From Ga0077530 sp035565975 (GTDB lineage Bacteria; Pseudomonadota; Alphaproteobacteria; Rhizobiales; Hyphomicrobiaceae), in assembly GCA_035565975.1 (NCBI GenBank), contig DATMRT010000060.1:62001-126000 (forward strand): 64,000 bases of DNA, in the 5' to 3' direction. The notes under the pieces are model-generated. The model ran no database searches and was not told where the DNA came from. It saw nothing but the letters and a program-made list of their open reading frames with translations. The translations under genes and the position numbers were made by a program. Shown here in pieces: positions 53,160 to 61,822 of this stretch. Every line of letters begins with the position of its first letter. Positions within the stretch are counted from its first letter, which is position 1.

Positions 53160-54245
53160 TCAGGCCTCCGACATCAGCCATCGCTCGAACGCCTTGAGGC
53201 CGACGACGGCACCCGCCACGATAGCGGCAAAGGTGATGAATGAGCCGACGGCGAGCGTGGAAACGCCCGTAATGCCTTGCCCGACCGTGCAGCCGAGCGC
53301 CATCACGCCGCCGATGCCCATGAGAACGGCACCGAGCAGCACGCGCACCGTGTCGCCCACGTCGGAGAACGTCAGCAGCCGGAAGCGTCCCATGGCCTTC
53401 GCCGCAACGAACGCGCCGAGAATGGCGCCGAACACCGTCGCCACGCCGAAGCCCGGCATCGGCGCCGCCGTGTAACGCTGCAGCCATTCGAGCGCATCGC
53501 CGCTCGGACGGACATAGGTGAGCGAGATCGGCGCTGTCGGGCGCTCGGCCATGTCGTCGAAAGCGAGGCCCGTCAGCGCCCAGCCCGCGACCACCAGAAG
53601 CCCGACCCCGATGCCCGATATGACATGCACGGGCGATGAGCGGAATTCCGCATCCTTGAAGCAGTAGGCGAGCCCGAGAAGCACGACGATCCACGAGGCG
53701 GCGGCGCGCCCAACACCTGCCGAAAGCGAGAGGGCGCGATCGGCGAGATCGCCGATACCCTGCGTGGCGGTCGGCAGCGTGATGTTGGTCGCCTGTTCGA
53801 TCGAGGCGCGCACCGGGCCAATGAGGCCGCCGATGGTCATGTAAGCGAAGATGCCGACGACCACGAGCGTCAGCAGTGCCCGCAGGTCGCCGCCGCCGGC
53901 GCGCGCCAGATTGCGGCTCGGACAGCCGCCGGCGAACACCATGCCGAAGCCGAAGATCCATCCGCCGACCACGTGGCCGACCCAGTTGAACGTCGCGCCG
54001 AGGTACATCGACTTGGTGAGATCGACAACGCCGAGCCAGTGCAGGGTCTGCGCGCCCGCGAGCGCGACGACGGCAGCGAGCACCCAGGCGCGGAAGCGGC
54101 GCCAGTCGCCGAGGTTCACGATGTCGGAGACCGAGCCCATAGTGCAGAAATTCGTGCGGAAGACGAGCGCGCCGAAAACGAAGCCGATGACGAGGCCGCC
54201 GATCGCCAGCCAAAGCGGGCCATTCTCGGCAATCGCTTCTCTCAT
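53160..54245 (-). CDS. YeeE/YedE family sulfur-compound transporter
   Basis: 361-residue inner-membrane protein with about nine to ten helices and two internal pseudo-repeats. Conserved cysteines: TNFCTMG (about 34), FAGGCPSRNLARAG (about 108) and ALGCTVGQGITG (about 322), the sites that relay thiosulfate in characterised YeeE. It imports thiosulfate or a related sulfur species; full length (both PmpA- and PmpB-like halves in one chain). ATG follows GGGAG. A 22-bp operator-like palindrome (54301-54322) lies 56 nt upstream, suggesting sulfide- or persulfide-responsive repression. Confidence 0.9.
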   Translation of the reverse strand: MREAIAENGPLWLAIGGLVIGFVFGALVFRTNFCTMGSVSDIVNLGDWRRFRAWVLAAVVALAGAQTLHWLGVVDLTKSMYLGATFNWVGHVVGGWIFGFGMVFAGGCPSRNLARAGGGDLRALLTLVVVGIFAYMTIGGLIGPVRASIEQATNITLPTATQGIGDLADRALSLSAGVGRAAASWIVVLLGLAYCFKDAEFRSSPVHVISGIGVGLLVVAGWALTGLAFDDMAERPTAPISLTYVRPSGDALEWLQRYTAAPMPGFGVATVFGAILGAFVAAKAMGRFRLLTFSDVGDTVRVLLGAVLMGIGGVMALGCTVGQGITGVSTLAVGSFITFAAIVAGAVVGLKAFERWLMSEA

Positions 54246-54300
54246 GGTGACACTCCCTGGCAGTGCGTCGGCATGGTGGCGCGAACCGCCACGGCACCAT

Positions 54301-54322
54301 TATATTCGCAAATGTGAATATA
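54301..54322 (-). promoter_or_regulatory. SqrR/BigR (ArsR-family) operator-like palindrome
   Basis: Twenty-two-bp inverted repeat with arms TATATTCGCA and TGTGAATATA around AA (one mismatched pair). It contains ATTC-N8-GAAT, the recalled binding pattern of the sulfide-responsive repressor SqrR and its BigR relatives. It sits upstream of yeeE and downstream of the smc stop. The regulator gene itself is not in the window. Confidence 0.6.
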
Positions 54323-54355
54323 GGAGTGGGCTGCGTCGCGCAAGCCGCCTCTGGC

Positions 54356-57300
54356 TCACGCCGCGCCCGCGTGCGCGCCTTCGCCGCCGTTCTCGATAAT
54401 CCGCTCGGCGGTCGCGAGATCGACCGACACGAGTTGCGAAACGCCGCGCTCGCCCATGGTCACACCGAACAGGCGGTCCATGCGCGCCATGGTCATCGGA
54501 TGGTGCGTGATGACGAGGAAGCGCGTGTCGGTCTCCGCCGCCATGCGCTCCATCATCGAGCAGAAGCGATCGACGTTGGCATCGTCGAGCGGCGCGTCCA
54601 CCTCATCGAGCACGCAGATCGGCGAGGGATTGGTCAGGAACACCGCGAAGATCAGCGACAATGCGGTCAGCGTCTGCTCGCCGCCGGAGAGGAGCGACAG
54701 CGTCGCCGGCTTCTTTCCGGGCGGGCGGGCGATGATTTCGAGGCCGCCCTCGAGCGGGTCCTCCTCGCTCTCGATCATTTCAAGCCGCGCCTCACCGCCG
54801 CCGAAGAGCGTGCCGAACAGGCGCTGGAAGTGCCCGTTCACCTGATCGAAGGCCTCGCCGAGACGCTTCTTCGCCTCGCGATTGAGCTGCCCGATCGCAC
54901 CACGCAGCTTGTTGATCGCCTGCTCGACGTCGAGCCGCTCGAGATCCATGCTCGCGAACTGCTCGTTGAGCTTCTGCAGCTCTTCATCGGCCGCCAGATT
55001 GACGCCGCCGAGTCGCTCGCGGTCCGCCTTGAGACGGTGCAGCGCGCGGTCGACGTCGGCAAGCGTCGGCAGGGTCGCGCCGGGCTCGACCTCGGCAAGA
55101 GCGAGGCACGCTTCGGGCGCACAGTCCATCGTCTCGCGGATACGGCGGCCTTCCTCCGAGCGCTTCTGGCGCGCCGCTTCGAGCTTGGCCTCGGAGCGCG
55201 CGCGCTCCTCGCGCTGATCCGCCACCGCCGCCTGCGCCGTCTTGAGGGCCTGCTGGGTCTCGCGATGCAAGGACTGTGCTTCGGCGAGGCGATCCGCGGC
55301 TTCGCTGCGCGCCGCCTCGGCTGCCTGGATCTGATCGTGCAGCTTTATGCGCTGCGCTTCGAGCTCGGCCGGAAGCTCGGCCATGTCGGCAAGTTCGCTC
55401 TCGGTCTCGCCCATGCGTGCACTCAGCGTCGCGACGTGGCTGCCGGCGTCCTCGCAGCGCGCCTGCCAGCGCGTGCGCTCGACCTCGATGGCGCTGAGCC
55501 GCTCGGCGCGCACGTGCGTATCGCGCTCGATGCGCGAAAGCTCCTGGCGGATCTCGCCAGCCTTGGCACGATGCCCGGCCGTTTCACGCTCGGCCGCAGC
55601 GACCTCGCCTTCGAGCGCCTCGTCATTTTCGAGCGCCCCGATCGCAGCTTCGATTTCGGCGAAACGCTCGCGCGCCTCGGCCAGCCCCGCTTCGGCTGCG
55701 GCGCGATTCTCGGCGACTGCCGCCAGCCTCTGCTCGGTCTCGCGCGCCTGACGCTCGATGACGGTAAGTTTTTCACGCGTGCGGGCAAGCTCGGCCTGAG
55801 TTTCCCGCCAAGCCTGCCGCAGGCGCCGCTCTTCGCCCTCCGCGGCGCGATGCGCCTCGCGCGCCGTGCGCGCGGCTGACACGAGATCCTCCGCCTCGCG
55901 CTGCGCCGCATCCTCGAGCACCTCGAGCTCGGCGAGCCGATTGCGCTCGGCCAGCCGCACGGCCGCTGCGGTCGGCGCCGAAGCCGTAACCGTGTAGCCA
56001 TCCCAGCGCCAGAGATCCCCTTCGAGCGACACGAGGCGTTGCCCCGGGCGCAGGTAAGGCTGCAGCAAACGCCCATCCTCGCGCGCGACGACGCCGATTT
56101 GCGTAAGCCGCAGCGCGAGCTCGGGCGGCGCGTCCACTTCAAGCGCCAGCGGATGCGCGCCGACGGGTAGCGGCGGGTCGTCCGACGCGCGCCCGACGCG
56201 GCGCCAGTAGACATCCGCCTCGTCAGCGACGGGCGCATCGAGGTCATCGCCAAGCGCCGCACCGAGCGCCCGCTCATAGCCCGGCGCGACGCGCAGCTCA
56301 TCGATGACCGGCGGCAGGCCGTCCTCGCGCGTTGGCAGCAGAAGCTTGGTGAGCGTCTCCACCTCGGTGCGCAGCTGACCCGAGGTCAGAAGTGCCGTCT
56401 GGCTCGCCTCCTCACTCGCGCGCGCCTCGACGGCGAGTTCCGCCGCACGTTCCTCGGCCGCCAGCGCTTGCGTCTCGATGGCCGCGGCCTCGCGCATGAG
56501 GCGCTGTCCGGCTTCGCTGAGCTGCTGAAGGCGCTCGGCATCCGGAGCCCGGGCCGCGATCTCACGCGCCTGCGTCTCCAGAGACGCGAGCTGCTGCTCG
56601 ATGCGCCGGACATGCCCCTGGCGCTCGGCGTGCGCCGTCTCGAGGCCGCGGCGGCGTGTGCGCGCCTCGATGGCGCGGGCCGTGACCTCGGAAAGACGTG
56701 CAGCGGCGTCGCTCAGGGCAGCCTCTGCATCAGCCAGTCGCGCGCGAGTCTCCTCCTCGGCGCGCCGGCCGTTCGCGGCCTCGGCGTTGATCGTCTCTGC
56801 TTCGGATGCGAGCCGGTCGAGGATCGCGCGCGCTTCGGCGACCTGCTGCTGCTCGCGCTCGATGTCGCGGCGCATCTGCTCGGCGCGCGCTTCGAGCTCA
56901 CGCCGGCGCTCGGCGAGGCGACGCGCCTCCTTCTCGAAGTTCTCCTGCTCGATGCGAATGCGGGACAAAGCTGCGCCGCGCCGCCCCTCCTCCTCCCGGA
57001 GCGGGTCGATGGCGCCGGCGCGCTCGGCTTCCTCGGCCACCAGCGCCGCCTCGCGCTCGGTCGCTGCCGCGAGCGCACCGAGACCCTGCCAGAGCGCCGC
57101 CTCCGTGGCGACGACGTCCGCCTGCGCGGCCGTCCAGGATAGATGCAGCAGCAGCGCCTCGGCCTTGCGGATTTCGCCGGAGAGCTCCCGGTAGCGCCGC
57201 GCCTGCCGCGTCTGGCGCTTCAGGGCCTCGATCTGGCTGTTGAGTTGCCCGAGCACGTCGTTGACGCGGGCGAGATTGCCCTCGGCCGCCTTGAGCCTCA

Positions 57301-57844
57301 GCTCCGCCTCGTGTCGGCGGCTGTGCAGACCGGCAATGCCCGCAGCGTCCTCGAGAATGCGCCGGCGCTGCTCGGGCTTGGCGTTGACGATCTCTGAAAT
57401 CTGGCCCTGGCGGACGAGCGAGGGCGAACGCGCGCCCGTCGCCGCATCCTCGAACAGGAGCTTGATGTCACGTGCCCGGACCTCGCCGCCATTGACGCGA
57501 TAAGCCGAGCCCGCGTCGCGCTCGATGCGGCGCGTGACCTCGAGCACGTCGGCATCATTGAGCTCGGTCGGTGCCGTGCGGGCCGTGTTGTCGATCGAGA
57601 TCGTGACCTCGGCCATGTTCCTGGCCGGCCGGGCGTTGGTCCCGGCGAAGATCACGTCCTCCATGGTCGAGGCGCGCATGGACTTGTAGGACGTTTCGCC
57701 CATCACCCAGCGCAGCGCTTCGAGCAGGTTGGACTTGCCGCAGCCGTTCGGCCCGACAACGCCGGTCAGTCCCTTCTCGATGACAAGCTCGGTCGGCTCT
57801 ACGAACGATTTGAAGCCGAGCAGCCGGAGTCGCGTGATCTGCAC
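54356..57844 (-). CDS. smc: Chromosome segregation protein SMC
   Basis: 1162-residue structural maintenance of chromosomes ATPase for condensation and origin segregation. Walker A GPNGCGKSNLLEALRW (about 32-47), R-loop SMRASTMEDVIFAGT, two long coiled coils of Ala/Glu/Arg-rich sequence, hinge (about 500-620), signature LSGGEQTLTALSLIFAVFL, and Walker B PICVLDEVDAPLDDANVDRF. Length is normal. Transcribed from the direction of the DsbA-like genes, with the twin-hairpin element E3 starting 14 nt upstream of the start codon. No Shine-Dalgarno stands out. Confidence 0.97.
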   Translation of the reverse strand: MQITRLRLLGFKSFVEPTELVIEKGLTGVVGPNGCGKSNLLEALRWVMGETSYKSMRASTMEDVIFAGTNARPARNMAEVTISIDNTARTAPTELNDADVLEVTRRIERDAGSAYRVNGGEVRARDIKLLFEDAATGARSPSLVRQGQISEIVNAKPEQRRRILEDAAGIAGLHSRRHEAELRLKAAEGNLARVNDVLGQLNSQIEALKRQTRQARRYRELSGEIRKAEALLLHLSWTAAQADVVATEAALWQGLGALAAATEREAALVAEEAERAGAIDPLREEEGRRGAALSRIRIEQENFEKEARRLAERRRELEARAEQMRRDIEREQQQVAEARAILDRLASEAETINAEAANGRRAEEETRARLADAEAALSDAAARLSEVTARAIEARTRRRGLETAHAERQGHVRRIEQQLASLETQAREIAARAPDAERLQQLSEAGQRLMREAAAIETQALAAEERAAELAVEARASEEASQTALLTSGQLRTEVETLTKLLLPTREDGLPPVIDELRVAPGYERALGAALGDDLDAPVADEADVYWRRVGRASDDPPLPVGAHPLALEVDAPPELALRLTQIGVVAREDGRLLQPYLRPGQRLVSLEGDLWRWDGYTVTASAPTAAAVRLAERNRLAELEVLEDAAQREAEDLVSAARTAREAHRAAEGEERRLRQAWRETQAELARTREKLTVIERQARETEQRLAAVAENRAAAEAGLAEARERFAEIEAAIGALENDEALEGEVAAAERETAGHRAKAGEIRQELSRIERDTHVRAERLSAIEVERTRWQARCEDAGSHVATLSARMGETESELADMAELPAELEAQRIKLHDQIQAAEAARSEAADRLAEAQSLHRETQQALKTAQAAVADQREERARSEAKLEAARQKRSEEGRRIRETMDCAPEACLALAEVEPGATLPTLADVDRALHRLKADRERLGGVNLAADEELQKLNEQFASMDLERLDVEQAINKLRGAIGQLNREAKKRLGEAFDQVNGHFQRLFGTLFGGGEARLEMIESEEDPLEGGLEIIARPPGKKPATLSLLSGGEQTLTALSLIFAVFLTNPSPICVLDEVDAPLDDANVDRFCSMMERMAAETDTRFLVITHHPMTMARMDRLFGVTMGERGVSQLVSVDLATAERIIENGGEGAHAGAA

Positions 57845-57858
57845 GTCAGCACCCGCGC

Positions 57859-58026
57859 TTAGTGTGATGATCGAGAAATTCGTCGGAACTCGCGGCGATG
57901 GCTTGAGCGAATTTCTCGATCTGAATCACACTAACCAGACTAATGATTCTAGTGTCCCCTTTGATTCCGAAGTTCGCTCGCCGACGGGGCTTCAAGGTTT
58001 GGCGAACTTCGGAATCGGGACACTAG
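57859..58026. repeat. Twin-hairpin (BIME/REP-like) element E3 upstream of smc
   Basis: Hairpin A (57859-57934): TTAGTGTGAT with ATCACACTAA, asymmetric G/CTGA internal loop, ATCGAGAAATTCG with CGAATTTCTCGAT. Hairpin B (57949-58026): CTAGTGTCCC with GGGACACTAG, bulge CTTT on the 5' arm, GATTCCGAAGTTCGC with GCGAACTTCGGAATC. The inner stems are identical to those of E2. The outer stem of hairpin A differs from E2 at three pairs, and each change is compensated on the other arm. Loops are unrelated apart from AGGTTTG in hairpin B. Confidence 0.93.
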
Positions 58027-58073
58027 ATAGCGGTCGATGGCACCTCGATTGAACGCCATATACGGGAAAACGC

Positions 58074-58883
58074 TCAACGCGGCACGGAAGCCGGTGTCGC
58101 GGCCACAGCCGGACCTGACAGGAGCGGATCGATGATCTCGCGAAGCTCGTTCAGATCGAGTGCCTTCTTCACGAGCTTGCCGTTGATGAAGAAGTTCGGC
58201 GTCCCGATCACCCCAAGCTCCCGCCCGCGGTCCTTCACCTGATTCAGCGCGCTGATCATGCCGTGATTCTGCCGGCAGCTGTCAAACTCTGCCGCTGTCA
58301 AGCCAACACCTTGCGCGACTTTCAGGATCGGCTCGATGCGCACTTCCTGCGATACCCACTGCGCCTGCGTGGAAAGATAGCGACCGTACAGCTCAAGGTA
58401 GCGGCTCATCGGGGCGCAGCGCAGCGCGATCGTCGCCATGCCGCTCGTCTTCCCGATCGGAAACTCGCGGATGATGAAGCGCACCTTGCCGCGGTCGATG
58501 TAGTCACGCTTCAGGACCGGAAACACCTCCGCATGGAAGCGCCGGCAATAGGGGCAGGTCAGCGAGGCGTACTTGATGATCGTGACGGGGGCATCCGCCT
58601 GGCCCATCGAGAACTCCGGAAGCGGTCCCGGCCGCATGACCTCGGCAAGCGTCGGGTTCTCGATGACCTGACGCATGGGCACCGACGTGACCGGGGTGTC
58701 GGAGAACGGATCGAAGGCAGGCCCCGGCGCCCGGGCCGCCGCGCCGACCGCCGATGTCTCGACGGTCAGTCCGGCAGAGCGCGAACCATCGAGAACGTTG
58801 ATGGCATCGCCGGAGCAGCCCGCGAGCAACATTGCCATGCAGAGCGCGGCCAGCCTCCCCACACGCGGAGCCCGATCGCGCAT
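58074..58883 (-). CDS. DsbA-family thioredoxin-fold lipoprotein
   Basis: 269 residues. Lipoprotein signal MRDRAPRVGRLAALCMAMLLAGC (lipobox LAGC), spacer, then a DsbA-like domain with VTIIKYASLTCPYCRRFHAEVFP (active site CPYC), helical insertion and cis-Pro loop GVIGTPNFFINGKLV. Expected periplasmic thiol oxidase or disulfide carrier tethered to a membrane. ATG at 58883 gives a compact signal; a GTG at 58913 would add ten residues. It follows the second DsbA-like gene at a short distance. The two CxxC motifs differ (CPYC versus CSHC), so their redox potentials may differ. Confidence 0.85.
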   Translation of the reverse strand: MRDRAPRVGRLAALCMAMLLAGCSGDAINVLDGSRSAGLTVETSAVGAAARAPGPAFDPFSDTPVTSVPMRQVIENPTLAEVMRPGPLPEFSMGQADAPVTIIKYASLTCPYCRRFHAEVFPVLKRDYIDRGKVRFIIREFPIGKTSGMATIALRCAPMSRYLELYGRYLSTQAQWVSQEVRIEPILKVAQGVGLTAAEFDSCRQNHGMISALNQVKDRGRELGVIGTPNFFINGKLVKKALDLNELREIIDPLLSGPAVAATPASVPR

Positions 58884-58919
58884 CCTGAGGCCGGTTCCCG
58901 GTCGGGTGTGCACAGCGTC

Positions 58920-59618
58920 TCAGCCGCCGAGGAAGGGCGCCAGCGCGGTGTCGAACGCCTCGATCGTATCGGACCGCCCGCGCAGGCGCTTTCCGTTGAT
59001 GAAGAAGGTGGGCGTCGCATTGACGCCGAACTCCTCGCTCGCCTTCTGGCGGCCCGAGATCATCTTGTCGAGCGTCGCATTGTCCTTGAGGCAGGTATCA
59101 AACTTCTCCTGCGTGAAGCCGGCCTGCTGGGCTATCTTGAAAAGTTCAGGCACCGGATTGCCGCGCACGAACGCCCATTTGTCCTGCGTCTTGAAGAGCA
59201 CGCCGATCATGGCTTCGGTCGCGTCGCCACCGGCGCAGCGGGCCAGCATCGAGGCCGCGGCCGCCAGATTGTCGAGAGGAAACTCGCGGAAGACCAATCG
59301 CACCTTGCCGGTGTCGATGTATTTCTCTTTGAGCGCGGGGAACACGGTGTTGTGGAAGTGCGCGCAATGGCTGCAGGTCATCGACGCGTATTCGACGATC
59401 GTGACGGGCGCGTCGGCCTTGCCGATGATCAGATCGGGAAGCGCGCCCGGCTTCATCAGCGTCTCGAGCGGGATTTCATCCGGCCCGCGGTCGCGCCGCT
59501 GGGCAAGGGCGGGCCTCATCCCGGCGGAAAGCGAAAGCGCGGCGACGCTCGCCGCTCCCATCAGGAACGCGCGCCGGGGAAGACTGCGGGCAAGAAAGGC
59601 CAAATGGTTCGCCGTCAC
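58920..59618 (-). CDS. Periplasmic DsbA-family protein with Tat-like signal
   Basis: 232 residues. The N-terminus FLARSLPRRAFLMGAASVAALSLSAGMRPALAQ carries an RRxFL motif compatible with a Tat signal. DsbA-like domain: VTIVEYASMTCSHCAHFHNTVFPALKEKY (active site CSHC), REFPLDNLAAAASMLARC, and cis-Pro loop GVNATPTFFINGKRL. GTG at 59618 is chosen because AAGGAG lies 6 nt upstream; a longer in-frame start at 59681 is unlikely. First of two tandem thiol-redox genes before smc; this order is common in the Hyphomicrobiales, usually with mutY nearby, which is absent here. Confidence 0.87.
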   Translation of the reverse strand: MTANHLAFLARSLPRRAFLMGAASVAALSLSAGMRPALAQRRDRGPDEIPLETLMKPGALPDLIIGKADAPVTIVEYASMTCSHCAHFHNTVFPALKEKYIDTGKVRLVFREFPLDNLAAAASMLARCAGGDATEAMIGVLFKTQDKWAFVRGNPVPELFKIAQQAGFTQEKFDTCLKDNATLDKMISGRQKASEEFGVNATPTFFINGKRLRGRSDTIEAFDTALAPFLGG

Positions 59619-59882
59619 ATCAATCTCCTTCGCGGCATGGTACGGACCCGTCGCGCCTCCCCGAGACGGAACGGCGGACAAGCGTCATAAGGCCGAAGCA
59701 TTACGGCATTTCGGCGCTCGACGCCAATTGAACTGGTCGTGACCTCGGCCCGGAACACGGCAGGCCGCACCTGCAGGTGCGGCCTGAACGAGCAATGCGG
59801 GGAGGCCTGATAGCGCGAACACATACGATGCGACGCCGGCAGAACCAGTGCCCCCCAGGGCGCGCATCGGGCTCGGAGCGGC

Positions 59883-60332
59883 TCAGATGCCGGCGCCGAT
59901 CCCGGCACCGGCGCCGTTCGCATGGACCGCATACGCCGGCTCGACGGCGATCGCGGGCGCTTCGAACCCTTGAAACGTCCGGTCGAACTCGAAATAGTTG
60001 CAGGTCAGTTCCTCACCCGGATGGATATCGGCGATGGCGTAGCCGATGTCGGACCGCGTGAAGTCGGTATTCGGGTTCAGGCTGTGATTCATGAACCGGC
60101 CGTTGTCGAGCTCGAGCACGACAAAGCCATCCCGCTCCATGTGGGGGTAGCCGTAACGGGTGAAGTACTCCTGCACGTTCTTCGGGAAGGACGCGACCTC
60201 GTCCTCCGTGAAGACCTTGTCGAAGCGCTCGTCGAGCGCCCAGATCGGCGTCCCCGCGGGTATGAAGTCCACTGCAAAAACGCCAACGCCTTCGATCGCG
60301 CTGGCACGCACGGACGTAGCGACGAGCATCAT
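59883..60332 (-). CDS. SET-domain protein (putative lysine methyltransferase)
   Basis: 149 residues containing almost only a SET domain. IEGVGVFAVDFIPAGTPIWALDERFD (N-terminal SET sheet), FVVLELDNGRFMNHSLNPNTDF (the RFxNHSxxPN motif for SAM binding), and IHPGEELTCNYFEFD (the GEELTxxY motif with catalytic Tyr). The tail AVHANGAGAGIGAGI is Gly/Ala-rich. The substrate in bacteria is unknown; histone-like or ribosomal proteins are possibilities. Start ATG follows GGAG at 9 nt. Monocistronic by position, divergent from lpxK. Confidence 0.88.
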   Translation of the reverse strand: MMLVATSVRASAIEGVGVFAVDFIPAGTPIWALDERFDKVFTEDEVASFPKNVQEYFTRYGYPHMERDGFVVLELDNGRFMNHSLNPNTDFTRSDIGYAIADIHPGEELTCNYFEFDRTFQGFEAPAIAVEPAYAVHANGAGAGIGAGI

Positions 60333-60744
60333 GATACTTGTCTCCAGCTATTCAGGCATCTTGAAGGGAAAGATCGAGGTGATCGAGGGCAAGGTGCGCT
60401 TGGCCCCGCAGTGCGAGCATTCTGTCCTGGCGGACATGGCGTAGGCAGTCTCCAATCACCACCCCGCGCTGTCTCGCGGATCATGATGGACGCGCAGTCT
60501 ATGGAGGAGCACGATCGTCCGAGAGGTCCTGAGTGTGGCCGCATCCTCGCGGAGCCGCACCGTTTCCCCCCGAACCCGGAACCAACCTGGCCCCGATGCG
60601 CGGAGCTTGTAGAGCGGTCGCAGCCTATGTCAAATCCCATTTTGTACGGTCTGTGAAACTGTCACCAACTTGCTACAAGCGGCCTTGGCCGAATTCGTTC
60701 CGCAACGGCCGGAACAAGGAACGCGCAAGGACGCGGCGGTGACG
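60333..60744. other. Intergenic region between divergent SET and lpxK genes
   Basis: No coding sequence that I can support. It must hold promoters for both divergent genes. There is GTGAAACTGTCAC near 60653, an imperfect palindrome, and an AAGGA at 60729-60733 that is the likely lpxK ribosome-binding site. No hairpin terminator is evident. Confidence 0.5.
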
Positions 60745-61821
60745 ATGCGCGAGCCAACGTGGTGGTATGAGAACTCGCCCGGCGCGACGGCCCGCCTGCT
60801 CGCGCCGGCGGCGGCGCTCTGGGGCGGACTGGTCCGCCGGCGCTTTGCGCGCGCAACGCCGCATCGCGCGCCGCTTCCCGTCATCTGCATCGGAAATTTC
60901 ACGGCGGGCGGCACCGGCAAGACGCCGCTCGCGCTCAAGGTCGCCGAGCTCATTCGCGGCATGGGCCTCGCCTGCGCCTTCCTCTCGCGCGGCTATGGCG
61001 GCCGTCTCGCCGGCCCGCACTGGGTGGACGCCGAACGCGACCGGGCCAAGGACGTCGGTGACGAGCCGCTGCTTCTCGCCGCCGCCGGCCCGATGCTGAT
61101 CAGCCGCGACAGGGTAGCCGGCGCGCGCGCAATTGCCGCACGGGACATCACGGCTTCAGGCGGCGGCGCTGCCGCCGTCGACCTCATCATCATGGACGAC
61201 GGACTGCAAAACCCCGGCCTCGCCAAGGATCTGACCATCGCCATCGTCGATGGCGCGCGGGGCATCGGCAACGGCTGCGTCATCCCAGCCGGCCCGCTCA
61301 GGGCCCCCCTCGACTTCCAGCTCGACCTCGTCGACGCCGTCGTGATCAATCGCGGCTCGCAGGCGCATGGAGATGCGTCGGGAAGCGACTTTGCCGCCAG
61401 ACTGCGCCACGACTTCGAGGGACCGGTGCTCGAGGCGCGTGTCGTGCCGGCAGTCGACGGCGCTTGGCTCTCGGCGGCGCCGCTCGTGGCCTTCGCCGGT
61501 ATCGGCGTACCAGAACGCTTCTTCGCGACGCTTGCCGCGCTCGGCGCCGAGCCGGTGGCGAAAGTCGCCTATCCCGACCATCACGCTTTCACGGCGGCGG
61601 ACGCGCGCCATCTGCTGGAGCTCGCCCGCGCGCGTAATGCGACGCTCATCACGACGGAAAAGGATCGCGCCCGCCTCGCTGGCGGGGAGGGTGCCCTCGG
61701 GGAGCTGCACCGAGCAGCCGGCGCCCTGCCGATCCGCCTCGAGCTCGATGCGCGCGATGAGGGCCGCCTCGCTGCCCTCATCGAGGGCGCGATCGGCCGG
61801 CGGGTGCAGCGGTCGAGGTAG
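60745..61821 (+). CDS. lpxK: Tetraacyldisaccharide 4'-kinase
   Basis: 358-residue inner-membrane-associated kinase that phosphorylates the 4' position of the lipid A precursor. REPTWWYENSPGATARLLAPAAALWGGLVRRR is the N-terminal membrane-associated helix; VICIGNFTAGGTGKTPLALKVAELI contains the P-loop GGTGKT; LSRGYGG, DVGDEPLLLA and IIMDDGLQNPGLAKDLTIAIVDGARGIGNGCVIPAGPLR follow. ATG at 60745 follows AAGGA; the upstream in-frame codons are not conserved. Presence implies lipid A-containing LPS. No waaA or msbA is adjacent; convergent with the SDR gene (1-nt gap). Confidence 0.95.
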   Translation: MREPTWWYENSPGATARLLAPAAALWGGLVRRRFARATPHRAPLPVICIGNFTAGGTGKTPLALKVAELIRGMGLACAFLSRGYGGRLAGPHWVDAERDRAKDVGDEPLLLAAAGPMLISRDRVAGARAIAARDITASGGGAAAVDLIIMDDGLQNPGLAKDLTIAIVDGARGIGNGCVIPAGPLRAPLDFQLDLVDAVVINRGSQAHGDASGSDFAARLRHDFEGPVLEARVVPAVDGAWLSAAPLVAFAGIGVPERFFATLAALGAEPVAKVAYPDHHAFTAADARHLLELARARNATLITTEKDRARLAGGEGALGELHRAAGALPIRLELDARDEGRLAALIEGAIGRRVQRSR

Positions 61822-61822
61822 C

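Noticed and set aside
54263..55879. 538-codon plus-strand frame opposite smc
   Set aside because: Leu/Arg/Ala-rich antisense of the SMC coiled coil; no support.
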